A DNA stretch of 64,000 nt from Paralichthys olivaceus (Eukaryota > Chordata > Actinopteri > Pleuronectiformes > Paralichthyidae): assembly GCF_024713975.1 (NCBI RefSeq), contig NC_091093.1, positions 17,109,501 to 17,173,500 on the forward strand, in the 5' to 3' direction. Positions 1 through 15,579 of this stretch are shown in pieces. The notes below the pieces were generated by a model. That model was not told the DNA's origin and searched no databases. It worked only from the letters and a program-made list of their open reading frames with translations. Made by a program: the position numbers and the translations under genes. Position 1 is the stretch's first letter; each line of letters starts with the position of its first letter.

Positions 1-97
1 AAAACTCAATGCATAAGCAATTCATATGGAGGCAGGTGTGAGGTGAAGAGGAGGGTGAACTTATGCAGCTATACTCTTAAATTTACTCCTGTACACA

Positions 98-200
98 CAG
101 TAACTGCACATTTATTCAAGTACTGTACTTTAGTACTTTTTGACGTGCTTGTAATTGAATTGAGTATTTCAATTTTCTGACATTTAATCTGAGGTTATAT
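98..200. mobile_element. Degenerate teleost interspersed repeat (AAGTAC-rich), copy 1
   Basis: The stretch reads TAACTGCACATTTATTCAAG followed by TACTGTACTTTAGTAC. From memory this resembles a very common fish repeat with a 'AAGTAACTAAGTACATTTA...' core. A second copy lies at 1235-1340, on the other side of rfx7 exon 1. The family name cannot be fixed without a repeat library. Confidence 0.5.
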
Positions 201-544
201 TGTCATCTTTACTCAACTGAATTCACCTGGCTGCTGGAGTTACTTATATAAATGAACTTATATATATTCAGCTTGTACGGTATGAAGCTTTGTTGATACC
301 CACAGTATCCAATAAAGCAAAAACTAAATAATAATCATAACGATAACAACACGAGAATGAAATCAAGTCAAACAGCCCAAAATCACAACATGTCCCCACG
401 TGGTTTAACAATCTGTGCAGCATGAAGCCGCTTGAGAGACGATGAGTCTGTCTATTGGGATTCAGTTTGGCATGTGGCACTGATTCATTACCCCGCTGTC
501 TGATCAAACCGTGCACAGTGGTATATGTATGAACACGTCCTCAC

Positions 545-672
545 CAGATGGAGTTCTTGATCCTGAGCTGCAGAGCACTGGCCTCGGCGCCCTGCAGCCC
601 GGGGAGGAGCAGGCCGGGCAGGCTCCCCGCCCCGCGGTCCGCCTGCTGCTGCTGGGGGTCCGCCTCGGCCAT
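545..672 (-). CDS. rfx7: RFX7 first coding exon (partial gene, remainder lies off the left edge)
   Basis: This exon encodes the N-terminus of regulatory factor X7, a winged-helix transcription factor of the RFX family. It starts at ATG 672-670 and ends at a GT donor (GTGAGG, 544-539), giving 42 complete codons plus TG. The peptide begins MAEADPQQQQADRG and ends ASALQLRIKNSI. Human RFX7 has the closely similar N-terminal pattern of a Q/P-rich start, then LPGL..EASALQ.KIKNSICK. The dangling TG fits the Cys codon expected next. The DNA-binding domain is not in this exon and must lie beyond coordinate 1. The exon sits in a CpG island, and tex9 lies 1.4 kb away in the opposite direction. Identification rests on the peptide plus the neighbouring gene order. 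Confidence 0.88.
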
Positions 673-1080
673 CAGGGCGGGCGTCTGGACGGGACAGGAC
701 GGGTCTGGACTGGAGGCGTGGACGAGTGTATCGGCCCGGCACGGTTAAACGACATGGACCGCAGGACGCTGTGATGCTAACGGGACAGCAGCAGCAGCAG
801 CGCGCCGTGTTGTTGTTATTGCCAGCCGGCCCTCCTCCTCCGACATCACTCCCTCCGGGTCCACGACACTTGGTGAATTAAAGAGCCGGTGCAACGAAGC
901 TACGGGCCGCTGTCAGGCCCGAGCTGATGCATGGATATGAATAAAGGTGTAAACAGACACAGGGCAGGTGCAGAACTACTGGCTCGTCCCTCCGGTGCGC
1001 TGCCCCTCACGTTATGGGATTTCTCTGCATGTGCATAGTGAGTAGAAGCTGCGGGGCAGGCGCATGCGCACTGACAGCCC
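545..1080 (-). promoter_or_regulatory. CpG island / rfx7 promoter and 5' UTR
   Basis: The segment is clearly richer in G, C and CpG than the AT-rich flanks and contains the rfx7 start codon. It includes a short CAG run near 788-803, which lies in the likely 5' UTR when read on the minus strand. No TATA box at a convincing distance was seen. The boundaries are approximate. Confidence 0.6.
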
Positions 1081-2067
1081 CCCTCATAAAAACATGTAAA
1101 CATGTAAGCAGGGGACATTACTGAGCATGCTATTATGAGCATGCATTCATTTATGGGTGGTATTATTACTATAGATGTACATGCTGCCAGTTCAGCCCAG
1201 TAATGAAGCAAAAATAAATGTCATAGTGTTACTCGGCGGTAGAAAGTAACTAAGTACATTTATTCGAGTGCTGCACTCAAGTACAATTTTGTGCTGTATG
1301 TAAATCAGTGTTGCCTTAATAGAGTAAAAGTACTCATACCACACTATAATCAGGGAAGTGACGCTTACTTAAAAGTAGTCAAAAGTAAAGGTGGATAAAT
1401 TACCACTCTGTTTGTCTCTGTGTTACTATTATTAATCATTTAATAGATTATTACTACTGATGCATTCAGATGTAAACAGCATTTGACTGCTGCAGCTTGT
1501 TGGGGTATAGAGGTCATTTATAATTAGTTTATAGCTTTAGCTAATTATTATTTTATTATAGATGAGCCTAAATCTGTTGGTTATGTTCTTTGACTCATCT
1601 TGTAAACAGTGAATAGAAACATCCCAACATACCCATCAGCAGGGACACTTTCCAATGTTTTGCTTTGTCCACCAATCATTTTGTAATTCCAATAACTATA
1701 ATGTAAAAATCAATGATCAGAATAATTACAAGGAATGCAGGATACCTTCTCACTTGAGAAGTTGGAAACATGGAGAAATGTTGCTTGATAAAATTGGCCG
1801 ACAGTACTTTAGGATTCAAATAATAATGAAACAGCTCAAGTTAATTTTTTATCGATTGAAAAATCAATGACATTAAAATGTTTTATATCAACTTGTATGT
1901 TCAAAGCATCTTATTTGTAAAATCTTCATTTACAAGCAAACAACGATCCGTGGCGTCTTGTTTTATTAAGATAATCTATCAAACACTCAACTTTCACTTT
2001 TTATGATAATGTATGAAAAAACGACATCAACCGAAAATGTGTTTTACGGGCCACCGTAGTGCAGAGT
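1081..2067. other. Intergenic, rfx7 to tex9
   Basis: AT-rich spacer between two divergent genes. Apart from the repeat at 1235-1340, I see no exon, RNA gene or clear regulatory motif. Confidence 0.5.
1235..1340. mobile_element. Teleost interspersed repeat (AAGTAC-rich), copy 2
   Basis: Contains GAAAGTAACTAAGTACATTT and then CTCAAGTACAATTTTGTG, followed by GTAAAAGTACTC. It matches the remembered core of a fish non-autonomous repeat better than the copy at 98-200. The ends are not sharply defined. Confidence 0.55.
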
Positions 2068-2082
2068 GGTTGCCAGGCAACC
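2068..2082 (+). promoter_or_regulatory. X-box (RFX binding site) in tex9 proximal promoter
   Basis: GGTTGCCAGGCAACC is a perfect 7-bp-arm palindrome with a 1-base centre. It fits the X-box half sites GTTGCC and GGCAAC bound by RFX factors. It lies 33 bp upstream of the tex9 start codon, a typical position for ciliary gene X-boxes. Confidence 0.75.
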
Positions 2083-2114
2083 GGAGCTGCGTTTGCTTCC
2101 CTCTCTGCGTCTCG

Positions 2115-6837
<4,723 letters not shown>

Positions 6838-6967
6838 TCACTGACAGATTCCTCCAAAGTTAATTGGGTTGAAGGTGCCGAGACCAATTTATAAATATAT
6901 TCATAGATTTCTGTGTGTTGTTAACTAGAAGTTGTCTTTTTGCAGTCAGAATATAATTTGTTTTACA

Positions 6968-6973
6968 AATAAA
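6968..6973 (+). terminator. Polyadenylation signal of tex9
   Basis: Canonical AATAAA 131 bp after the tex9 stop codon. Only about 120 bp separate it from the mns1 stop codon on the other strand. Confidence 0.65.
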
Positions 6974-7093
6974 GTTTAGATTTGGAGTTTTGTTTCCTTA
7001 TAATGATATGATCACATTCAGTATCACTAAAAGTGATTGAGTAATCAATGTAACCTTGAGCTGCCCTCTGGTGGCAGGCTAAAGGAAAAACAT

Positions 7094-10000
7094 TTAAGCG
7101 TCATCATCCCAGCTGTCTTCAGAAATGTTTTCGGTCTGACGAGGTTTGAAGCTTTCTCTGAAGTCCTCATCAAAGTACTGCAGGTCATCCTCACGGATCA
7201 TTCCCTGGATGAAGATACACATATGATCAGACACTTGTTTGACCCACAGAAGATATAAAGCTGTGTAAAATGATTCATGATTCACACACTGTGTCATACC
7301 TTAGGTAAGTATCCGAGCAGTTGAGCTGCGTGACGTTTCAGAAGTTTCTTTCTCTCTTCTTCAACAATCTGTCTCCGCAGTGCCTCCCTCTCCTGCTCTA
7401 TCGCCCTTTCTTTAACCTCCAGTTCCTTGAAGAGAGTGATGAACATATTATGATCAAATCAGGCTGTTTAAAACTGACATTACAATCTGAAGTTGATGCA
7501 GATGAACCATGTATTATACATTGTATGTGTATCACTGTGTATCTCAAATAAATCTCATCTTCCTGTTCCTATGGTAACGTCTGTTAGCCTACTTTCATCA
7601 AAGTCACACTACATAACCTTTACTGAGGCAACAACGCCCTCTGGAGCCACACATGCCGATTCATTCTGTTGTGTCTGAGCGATTACGAGGTTTTCATGTC
7701 AAGAATAAAACAAAGCCGATCAGTCTGGACCAGAGCTCTGACTGTGTAGTCCCGCCCACTAATATGAAACACAACTTGATATTAGCCATGATCCTTTCTG
7801 AACCAGAAAAACAAATACACTAAACTGTGTTCAGAATTTTAGATATCTTAAAAGTCTCCTAGAGATGAAAGTTGAAAGATTCTTAGTCTTTCTAACTGAT
7901 CTACAGTTCAGCATTACTCTTCAACTTGCTGGACAGGCATTCAGCATTAGAAGTGGGAATATGTTGCTTTAATAAAGCTTTGTCCCTAAGACTGCAAGTG
8001 TCAAAAACCAAATATTGAGTGAAGCTACATCAGTACCACCTTCTTATTGAAATAATTATGGCAACAGAGATCCTGGGACGTACCACATCAACCTGTCGCT
8101 GCAGTCTCCTGTCCTCTATCATTTTCTCCACCTCGCGTTTGTGCACAAGTTGCTTCATGCGTCTTTTCTGGGCGTTCATCTGCTCTATACGATCGTCCTC
8201 TGCAAACTTCGCCAACATTGTCTTTCTGAAGGCCTCCTCTTCCTCTTTCTCTGCTTTCTTCTTCATCTCTTTGTAAGCCAGGTGCTCCTGGAAGGTCTGC
8301 TGCATCATCAGCCTCTCTCTGATTTTTTTCTCCATTTCTTCCTGTTAGAGGAGATATTTTGGGTCATTTAGGTAAAAACAGAACAATTATAGTAAAACTT
8401 GGTATGATCACAGCTTGGCATTGTAGTGGTACAACACTAGCAGATAACTCATTTATTTATTAAGCCAAAAGCTAAAAGCCTAGAGCTGTGCTGAACATGA
8501 ACGTATGACAAAGAGTGCTGCTAGGGCCGAAATTTCCTGTCCAAATCCGAGCCTGACCCGAACCAGTCATTTGTTTTTTTTGAGTCTGAATCCGATCTGT
8601 ACCTGATGTTTTCTTTGATTACAATGTAACCGAACTCGACCCCAACATCAAATATTTTGTCTGAACTCCGCACAACTCGTGGGGGTCATGACGGGCTAAG
8701 GTGGACTATCCAAACTCTGGTTTAACAGCAATAATGATTCTTACAATTTCTCGCAGCCTGTTGGCTTCCTCTTGTTCCTCAAAAAAAAGTTCCTCACGGA
8801 CTCGCTCTGCGTCCTCACGCTGCTTGCTCTCGTCTTTAATCTTCTTACACAGCTAGAGAAGAGGAAGGCGTGATGTTAGTGACACTTGGTACCTGATACA
8901 GAAATTTGTCATTGACTGATATAGATAAGAAAAACGTCTCAACTATTTGATAAAGATGCTCTTTGGCTTCCTCTGTCTCTTTGATCTTGGCCATTTTGCT
9001 CTCCTCCATGTTCTGCTGCTGGCTCGCAAACTTCATGATGCGCCTGTTCTCAGCCTCCATCCTCTCTTGCTCCATGCGTCTCCACTGGGCCTGCTGCCTC
9101 TTGAATTCCTCAATGTGCTGTTGAGTGGCTCTGATCTTCTCCAGTTTCAGCTCTCTCTCCCTTTACCAAAACAACAACAGTTTTCAGTAAAGCCATAATT
9201 CTTCCACAGTCTTTATGTTTTCAATAGAGAGAAACTGGTGCTTGTAGATTCTGTTTTTGAAACGCGTAATCACACTGAACCAGTGAATTAAATGATCTTC
9301 AATATTTTAACACGACTGAACATGAATATACTCTCTTTAACTGAACAGGCTAATAAAATAATTCCAAATTTAAATCCAGTCAAGTTCTTGCTCATCCTTA
9401 ATACATATTTTTTGACTGTGTTAAAGAACTAATAATGAACTCACATCTGATCCTCCTCATAAATCTTCCTGATGATCTCATCCACCAAGAGCTTCTCTTT
9501 AAGGAACTCCTCATAAGCCTGTTGTCGCCCGCGCTCCCTGTCCATGAGCTGCTGCTCTAGTGCTCTCTGATATTGCGTCAGTTCCTCTTGGCGTTTCTGC
9601 TCCAACTGCTGCTGCTCCACAGTTGCTCGCTCGCTTTCGCGTTTCATTTTGCCAGAATAGTCCGCCTTCTCGCGCTAGTGAGAGCAAAAGGACATACAAA
9701 GTATATATACAGTGTTCAGGCTTCATCACATACTTTCTAATTCTTAAATACTAAGAGGAATCATAACTTTTGTTATCCTGAACTGGATCCTTAAACATAT
9801 TTCAGCATAATTCTCCATAATTGAAATCAACAGGGACTGTGCTCACCAGGGTCTCCAGCCTCATGGCCTCCTGCTCTGCAATCTGTGCAGCTCTCCCTTT
9901 GTTCAGATACGCAGATTTCAGTTTCGACTCCAATTCTCGAATCTCCAAACTGAAAACAGTCCAAAGAGGGGTTTACCACACAGCAGAGAAAGAATGTACG

Positions 10001-10928
10001 AAAGCAAAATTGTTTCATCTGTCAGTACGTGAGCATGCTCACCTGTTCTCTCTGATGTGCTGCCTCATTTTCTCATCTCGTTCTTTTTCGAGGCTGATGC
10101 GAGCAAGCTCTTCAGCCATTCTCATCTCTTGTTCAAGTTCCTGTGCCCTGTTTATTCTGTCCTCATTTGCCTAAAAGTCAAAATTCGGTTATGACCATTT
10201 GCATTGATTAGGTAACAATTTACACCTTAATTACACAGCAGGGTTATGTAAAACAAGACTTTTCAAATTTGAATCCTAGCACACTTGCGTGCTTATTGAC
10301 ATTACATACGATTGCTACATGTTGCTGACAAAATTCCTCAATATGTTAAATATTATTTCATTTTTTTTGGTTGGTTGAATATGTTGGTGACATATTCAAA
10401 TTGTTATGCTATCTGTCAAAAACTCTTTTCTGTGAGAAGCTGGATCAGGTGAATGTTTGGGCATTATTGTTTGAAAATGACTCAAAGGACGAATACATAG
10501 TGTTCTTCCTCTGTTATTTGAGCAATGGATTCATCACACGTTGATCGTGTCAGTGCTGGCGGGTGTTGTGGTGACCCTGTCGTGTATTGCAGTCAGATAA
10601 CCCACCTTGAGCAGAGCGCTCTTCAGCTCTCTGTCCCTGTGCTCCTCCTGCATCTGCCGCACCTGTCTCCTCATCTCCCAGCTCTCCTCCTCCCTCAACA
10701 CCGCCAGGTGCTGCTTGTCTCTGGCCACACTCTGGACGTCCTCATGCCTCTGCTGCTCCTGGTTGCAGCGCTGAGACAGGGGCCACTGATTGGCACGGTA
10801 ACTCTGTCCAGGTGACAAAACATGGTTTAGCATCAGCGACAACAAACGAGCAGTAACACTGCGGAGTGACCGCTCATGTAGCACACAAGCTAACTCTCAA
10901 CTTCGGCCTCCCAGCGACCATTTACCAT
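7094..10928 (-). CDS. mns1: MNS1, meiosis-specific nuclear structural protein 1 (complete, 10 coding exons)
   Basis: Coding exons in transcript order: 10926-10928 (ATG only), 10606-10803, 10043-10170, 9847-9949, 9445-9674, 8944-9160, 8745-8852, 8084-8341, 7300-7425 and 7094-7204. They total 1482 bp, or 493 aa, against 495 in human. The protein is almost entirely a charged helical coiled coil rich in E, K, R and Q, ending in an acidic SWDDDA tail. Blocks shared with human MNS1 include RAAQIAEQEAMR, LLVDEIIRKIYEEDQM, FRKTMLAKFAEDDRIE (then MNAQKRRMKQL) and LLGYLPKG. MNS1 is an axonemal and sperm-flagellum protein needed for ciliary outer-arm dynein docking; human loss causes laterality defects and male infertility. 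The first coding exon holds only the start codon, directly before its GT donor. The gene is tail to tail with tex9. Confidence 0.95.
8500..8720. mobile_element. Possible interspersed repeat in an mns1 intron
   Basis: The stretch contains CCGAGCCTGACCCGAACCAG and CCGAACTCGACCCCAAC, a repeated 'accgarcycgaccc' theme unlike the surrounding intron. It may be a degraded DNA transposon derivative. Support is composition and internal similarity only. Confidence 0.25.
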
Positions 10929-11150
10929 GTTTGTAGTGACTTGACTTCGACTTCGCCTTCGTTAAGTTGATTCCTCTCAACTCAACAACACTCGTAAACA
11001 ACTTTAAATGAATGAACTTGACGTAGTCAAGCTGCTCGACTCTCTAGGGTACTAAAGACAAGCTCAAAGCGTGGCACCGGTAGCTCCTAGAGACACTTCC
11101 GCTGTCAACAGAAACCTGTGTTGCCATACACACTGTTGGATAGCAACAAA
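10840..11150 (-). promoter_or_regulatory. mns1 promoter region with degenerate X-box
   Basis: Moderately CpG-containing sequence upstream of the mns1 start codon. At 11135-11147, GTTGGATAGCAAC carries a perfect X-box right half (ATAGCAAC) but a defective left half that lacks one C. It is about 207 bp upstream of the ATG. Whether it binds RFX is uncertain. Confidence 0.4.
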
Positions 11151-11180
11151 GGCATCTGCCATCAGGCAGGTGCCTTTGTT
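11145..11180. repeat. Short inverted repeat (foldback) upstream of mns1
   Basis: Two 16-base arms (AACAAAGGCATCTGCC and GGCAGGTGCCTTTGTT) separated by ATCA are complementary at 15 of 16 positions. The mismatch becomes a G-U pair in RNA. The surrounding 11120-11260 also repeats CACACTGT three times, suggesting a small local duplication or a MITE remnant. Confidence 0.55.
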
Positions 11181-12403
11181 TGGAGGCAGCTGTCTTTGAT
11201 GCCACACTGTTTTGATGCAAGGGTCAAAGTTGCCTTTGTGGTCACACTGTCTGAGAGCAACTAAAGCTGTTTGCGATATATTCAACGACATATATTCTGG
11301 TGTATGAAAGTTTATTATATGGTTTGTTAGCTCTTGGTCGGTTAGACTCAAAATGAATCAAGAAAAGCTCCACATCTATCAGATCCATAAGCATGATTTT
11401 GGTGTCTATGGATATGTAATAAACCTTACATGGTACTTTGAATGTGCTGTAACTGACATATACTTATTTCAGTTTTTATGTACTGCTGTTGGAAATGTAA
11501 TTATTTCTTCTTCGGGGAACAAATTGTTGTCTCAAAAGCTGGAAGATGTTTGAACTCAGGTCCTGACAGAACATTAACCTGAGGCCATTTCCTGTCTCAT
11601 GGAGTAAGGCCTCTCCTTCAGTGTGGTTTCCACCAATAAAAACATAAACACAGGAAAACACTTCATAGAACATGTGCTGAACCCACAGACCAAAACCAGG
11701 GCAGAGTCCATAGAATTTATTAGGTGATTGGGGAATTACTTAAAAGATAAATTTTCACAGGACATGTCTACATTGTTCAAATGAAAAGACTACATACTTC
11801 ATAGAGAAGAGGCTTACAGCTTAATACAAACGTACAGTGGCTAACACTGAGGATTCACACATGAAACATGGAGATGAAGAAACACATCTGAAGCTTGAAA
11901 GAAGGTTTTGAAGGGGGAGTGTGTGTGTGTGTTTACGTGTTGAATTTGCAGAAAGAAACTATATTCTATAGTTTTAATATTTTGTAAAAAGTCTTGCAGT
12001 GATTATATAATATGAGCCATGTTGGGTGACATAAGTATATTTGTGTTTTTTATACTATTCAATTCAAATTATTTCCAATTCCTTCAAACTGTTTTGGCAT
12101 TGATGTTTCAGCCCATGTTACATGACAAAACAGACAGTCCTCTAATCCTTTGACATCACATTTAGACCTCTGGATTCTAGATCAGAGCCAATTGCCTCAC
12201 ATATTAAGATTCCTTTTTATGAAGGAGAAACAATTCTCAGCAGAATCAGACTCTACCACCATTAGTAGATGACGGCTGCATGAGAATCTTCTCTCTAACA
12301 ACTTCATTAAACTGTCACAGATTGACAGTCAGTAGACCAGCGCTTCACAGAAAAAATACTTCTAAAGAACTTTGTTCCTCTGGATCACCTGCGTTCATCC
12401 ACC
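11181..12403. other. Intergenic, mns1 to coiled-coil gene
   Basis: No conserved exon seen. It holds a short GT run near 11921-11933, and its right end must contain the promoter and 5' UTR of the coiled-coil gene at 12404. No TATA box was confidently placed. Confidence 0.4.
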
Positions 12404-13481
12404 ATGGAGAAGATCAACTGCTCAGGAGACAAAGTAAGTTTTGTTCCTAGAAGGAAAGACTTCAGGTTAAATTGTTTTTAGTTTTATCCACAAAATACAA
12501 TTGTCATTTCTTTCTTCATCTTACTTTACTGTAGTTTTACTTGAAAAGCAGACGTGTGTAAATGACAAAAAAATCATTCAGCTCTGTATCTTTGAATATT
12601 TCTGAAGTTAGTGTGTTTTGTCCTTTTATATGTATATTTGTGTCTTTCAGTCATTTGAACAAATGCAGTCTTATGATACTGCCCAACATAATGGGTGCAG
12701 CGTTACCAAAATGCTGCAGGCCCTCCGCCAAGCCCTGCTCGACTCAAAGAGGGAGAACAAGGAGCTTGCTGCTGAGAATGCAGCTATGAAGGAGCAGGCG
12801 GCAGAGATAACTGCTCTGAGGAAGAAGGCAGCACAGAACACTGCTCTTGCTGCAGAAAATGTTGCATTTAAGAAGCTGGCTGCAGAGAAGCAGGCAGCTA
12901 TGAAGGAGCAGGCAGCAGAGATAACTGCTCTGAAAAAGCAGGCTGCACAGAACACTGCTCTGGCTGCAGAAAATGCTGCATTACAGAAGCTGGCTGCGGA
13001 GAAGCTTGCAACTATGAAAGAGCAGGCGGCAGAGATAACTGCTCTGAGGAAGGAGGCAGCACAAAACGCTGCTGCAGCTGCAATGCAGTCTGCTCTGAGG
13101 AGCCAGCTGACTGTTGAGAATGCTGCTCTGAATGAAACCCTAGACTCTTCTATCTCACAGCTGTGTCAGGTCAAAGACGACTTGGCCAACATGATGGAAG
13201 AGTTGGAGAAGGAGGTCAAAGATCTTCAGCTCCAGCACGTTGAGAAGCATAAAGTGGAAAATCAATGGAAGGTGAAATTCCAAGCTTTGCAGAAGAACTG
13301 TGAGGAGCAGCTGAGGTGCAGAGTCCTGGAACAGGAGGCCAGCTTCCAGGAGAAGGACAAGAAGCAACTGAAGAAGAAGGCAAAGGGGGAGAGAAAAGAA
13401 ATGAAGAAGAAGGAGGAGAGAGAAAGGACAGAGAGAAGGAACATTTTCCGTTTTCTCTTTCCATGCTGGCGCTTGTCCTAA
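12404..13481 (+). CDS. Unrecognised two-exon coiled-coil protein with 38-aa tandem repeats
   Basis: Exon 1 (12404-12433) encodes MEKINCSGDK from a strong Kozak context (ATCCACCATGG) and ends at GTAAGT. Exon 2 (12651-13481) follows a TGTCTTTCAG acceptor in frame and ends with TAA. The product is 286 aa. Residues about 50-150 consist of a 38-aa unit beginning MKEQAAEITALRKKAAQN, present twice in full and once in part. The unit is rich in Ala, Glu and Lys, with AAEN and LAAEK spacing typical of a long coiled coil. Residues about 160-270 continue as a Glu/Lys/Leu coiled coil. The very basic KKK/ERK region ends in the hydrophobic tail FRFLFPCWRLS. I do not recognise an orthologue, and human has no gene at this place between MNS1 and ZNF280D as far as I know. 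An AATAAA follows at 13693. Function unknown; a structural role is only a guess. Confidence 0.78.
12786..13081 (+). repeat. 114-bp coding tandem repeat in the coiled-coil gene
   Basis: Unit starts at 12786, 12900 and 13014, exactly 114 bp apart, each with ATGAAGGAGCAGGC or a close variant. The third unit is incomplete. The period is a whole number of codons, so repeat-number change would keep the frame. Confidence 0.85.
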
Positions 13482-13559
13482 TCTCATCTCATCTTTCCTC
13501 TACCTCAACCATCCCCTCATCCTGACTCCACCCCATGAGACATGAGAGTAGATTCTAGT

Positions 13560-14890
13560 CTATGGTTATGTTGCGAGTGAGGGAGTAATTAAATTATAAT
13601 TTAACTCATATCAAGGAATAACCAAAACCAACAACGCCACCTCGGGGTGTAACCCGGGGAAAAAAAAGAACAAGTAAATGTGTAAGGAAAGCAATAAACT
13701 AAAATATTCTAAACCAAGGACAACACAAGTTCATTATACTGAGAAGGCAGGTGATGTGTTTCCAATCAAATGTACAAAAGTTTATTTCATAAATATTAAG
13801 AGCAGTGGGAATTTACCCTAAAATGGAGTCTTGTTAGTTAATACCAGAAACACCGGGCTTCCTCCAGGGCTGGGGCCGCTATGGTTAAGGTGAGTGAGGA
13901 GGGAGTGCAGGCGTTAACTAAAGTGGGAGCACCACAGTCCACAGGTAAAACACTAAGCACACACACACAAACACACAAGGGAAAAGCCAAAAAGGAGTGG
14001 AAGGACACTACACTCAATAGGACACCATCAGCGACATACAGGGGCAGGTCCCCAGTGAGGCCCTCAGCACCTGGAAGTATGCAGACAGGGAGGAACAGTT
14101 AGTGGAGCATGAAACCATATACAAACATGATACTCAAAATATAACAAATATCAAAATGATACAAATGCACAAATAATCTCTATTAGAAAAATCAAAATAA
14201 ACCCAAAGTTATTAAACAAAGAGAACCCCACTCACTATCCCCCTCCTCTGTGCTACGGGTGCACTAAAAGAAATGCTGCCAGTAGTGTAGCTCTTGCAGG
14301 CTCAGGTTGGAGCACACACCCCAGAAAAATAACCAAAGAAAAGAAAAAGAAACAAGGAGGGTGAATAGAAGACCAAAAGGTCCCTAACAATAAACAACCA
14401 GAACTAAATTAATCAAAACTTCGCCATAAACCCAGCGTTAAATCCAAAATCATGTACAAATAAATGTATCTAAATGATAAGGCACCAAACAAAAAGAAAC
14501 ACTTTAACACTGGCTTATGAAAAGAAAAGAAACATAATCATGTTAACCTAAACTCAAAACAAAGAAAATAGGATAAAACAAACAGTTTCCTAAATCTTCC
14601 TCAATAGGAGCAAAAGCACAGGCTCCACACGGCAGCACGTTGAAGCCCCACAAAGCAGCAGCGGTCCCGAGTGCAGAGCGGCGTGGCCCGTGTCGGCTCG
14701 GTGCCGAGACTCCGGCCTATCTGTAAAGTGAGTACAGTTCAATTAGGAACTGGATGGCTATAGCTGATGAGGGCCCGGACAAACATGTACATACCCCGTC
14801 AGCGTTGTGTGGTTGAGGCACCAAGAGGAGAGAGGGAGCCAACAGACACTTCGGACACGGCCAGCGTCTGAGCTGTCGGATGTAAATGCG
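13560..14890. repeat. A-rich, strand-asymmetric stretch, possibly an inserted element
   Basis: The plus strand is strikingly rich in A and poor in T for over 1 kb (for example AGAAAAGAAAAAGAAAC near 14340). Such asymmetry is unlike ordinary intergenic DNA here. It suggests a retrocopy, an LTR-type element or a minus-strand transcript rich in U. No ORF, terminal repeat or target-site duplication was identified. A polyadenylation signal (13693-13698, AATAAA) for the coiled-coil gene lies inside it. Confidence 0.35.
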
Positions 14891-14893
14891 CAA

Positions 14894-14968
14894 CAGCGGA
14901 GGAGAGCGGAGGAGAGCGGAGGAGAGAGGAGGATAGAGAGGAGGAGAGAGAGGAGGAGAGAGAGGAGT
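14894..14968. repeat. Purine-rich simple repeat
   Basis: GCGGAGGAGA-type units degrade into GAGAGAGGAG over about 75 bp, all purine on the plus strand apart from a few C and T. Confidence 0.75.
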
Positions 14969-15579
14969 GCAGAGCATCTGCAGCACCTGAGACCAGGTCA
15001 CCCGGAAGAGGAAGTGTGCACCAGCTGGCAGAGAAAGGGCAGCACTAAGGGTCCCTCCCTCTCATATACACTGAGGCTCAATTAAAGGAACGGAACCGCA
15101 CCAGGAGTAGAGCAAAGGGAAAGTGCTCATCCTGCTGCAATCAGAACTCACAGACTGTATTCCCAGTATCAGTCACACTGCAGCTGATACTGGGTCAGAA
15201 TAAACTGTGATAAACCAAAGGAAAAGTCTACCTGCGTTTAATTCTACATAGGTGGTGAATACATCCCTGAGAGCAATGATGCGCAGAGATGCCACTGCTC
15301 ATGGAGCAATTTATTGAATACAACTGTACTAAAGTACATGGAGAAATGTGTTTATTAACGGTAGAACCAGGCACACTCTCCATTTATATGTATTCTCTTC
15401 AGGCTGAATATATTTTAAAGTTCTTTTATTTGGGAATTCGGCCAATAATAAAAACAGTATAAAACAGATGTGAAGGGATGGCATCATAACTGTGTGCAGC
15501 GTCTCAACCATCCATGAACTGGAAGAATAACAAGTAAAGACAGACAGCTGACAGCTGCCTCTACAAATCAGTGGCAGGT

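Noticed and set aside
13881..14102. 73-codon frame in the A-rich stretch
   Set aside because: Lys/Thr/Ser-rich because of A-rich composition; no support as a gene.
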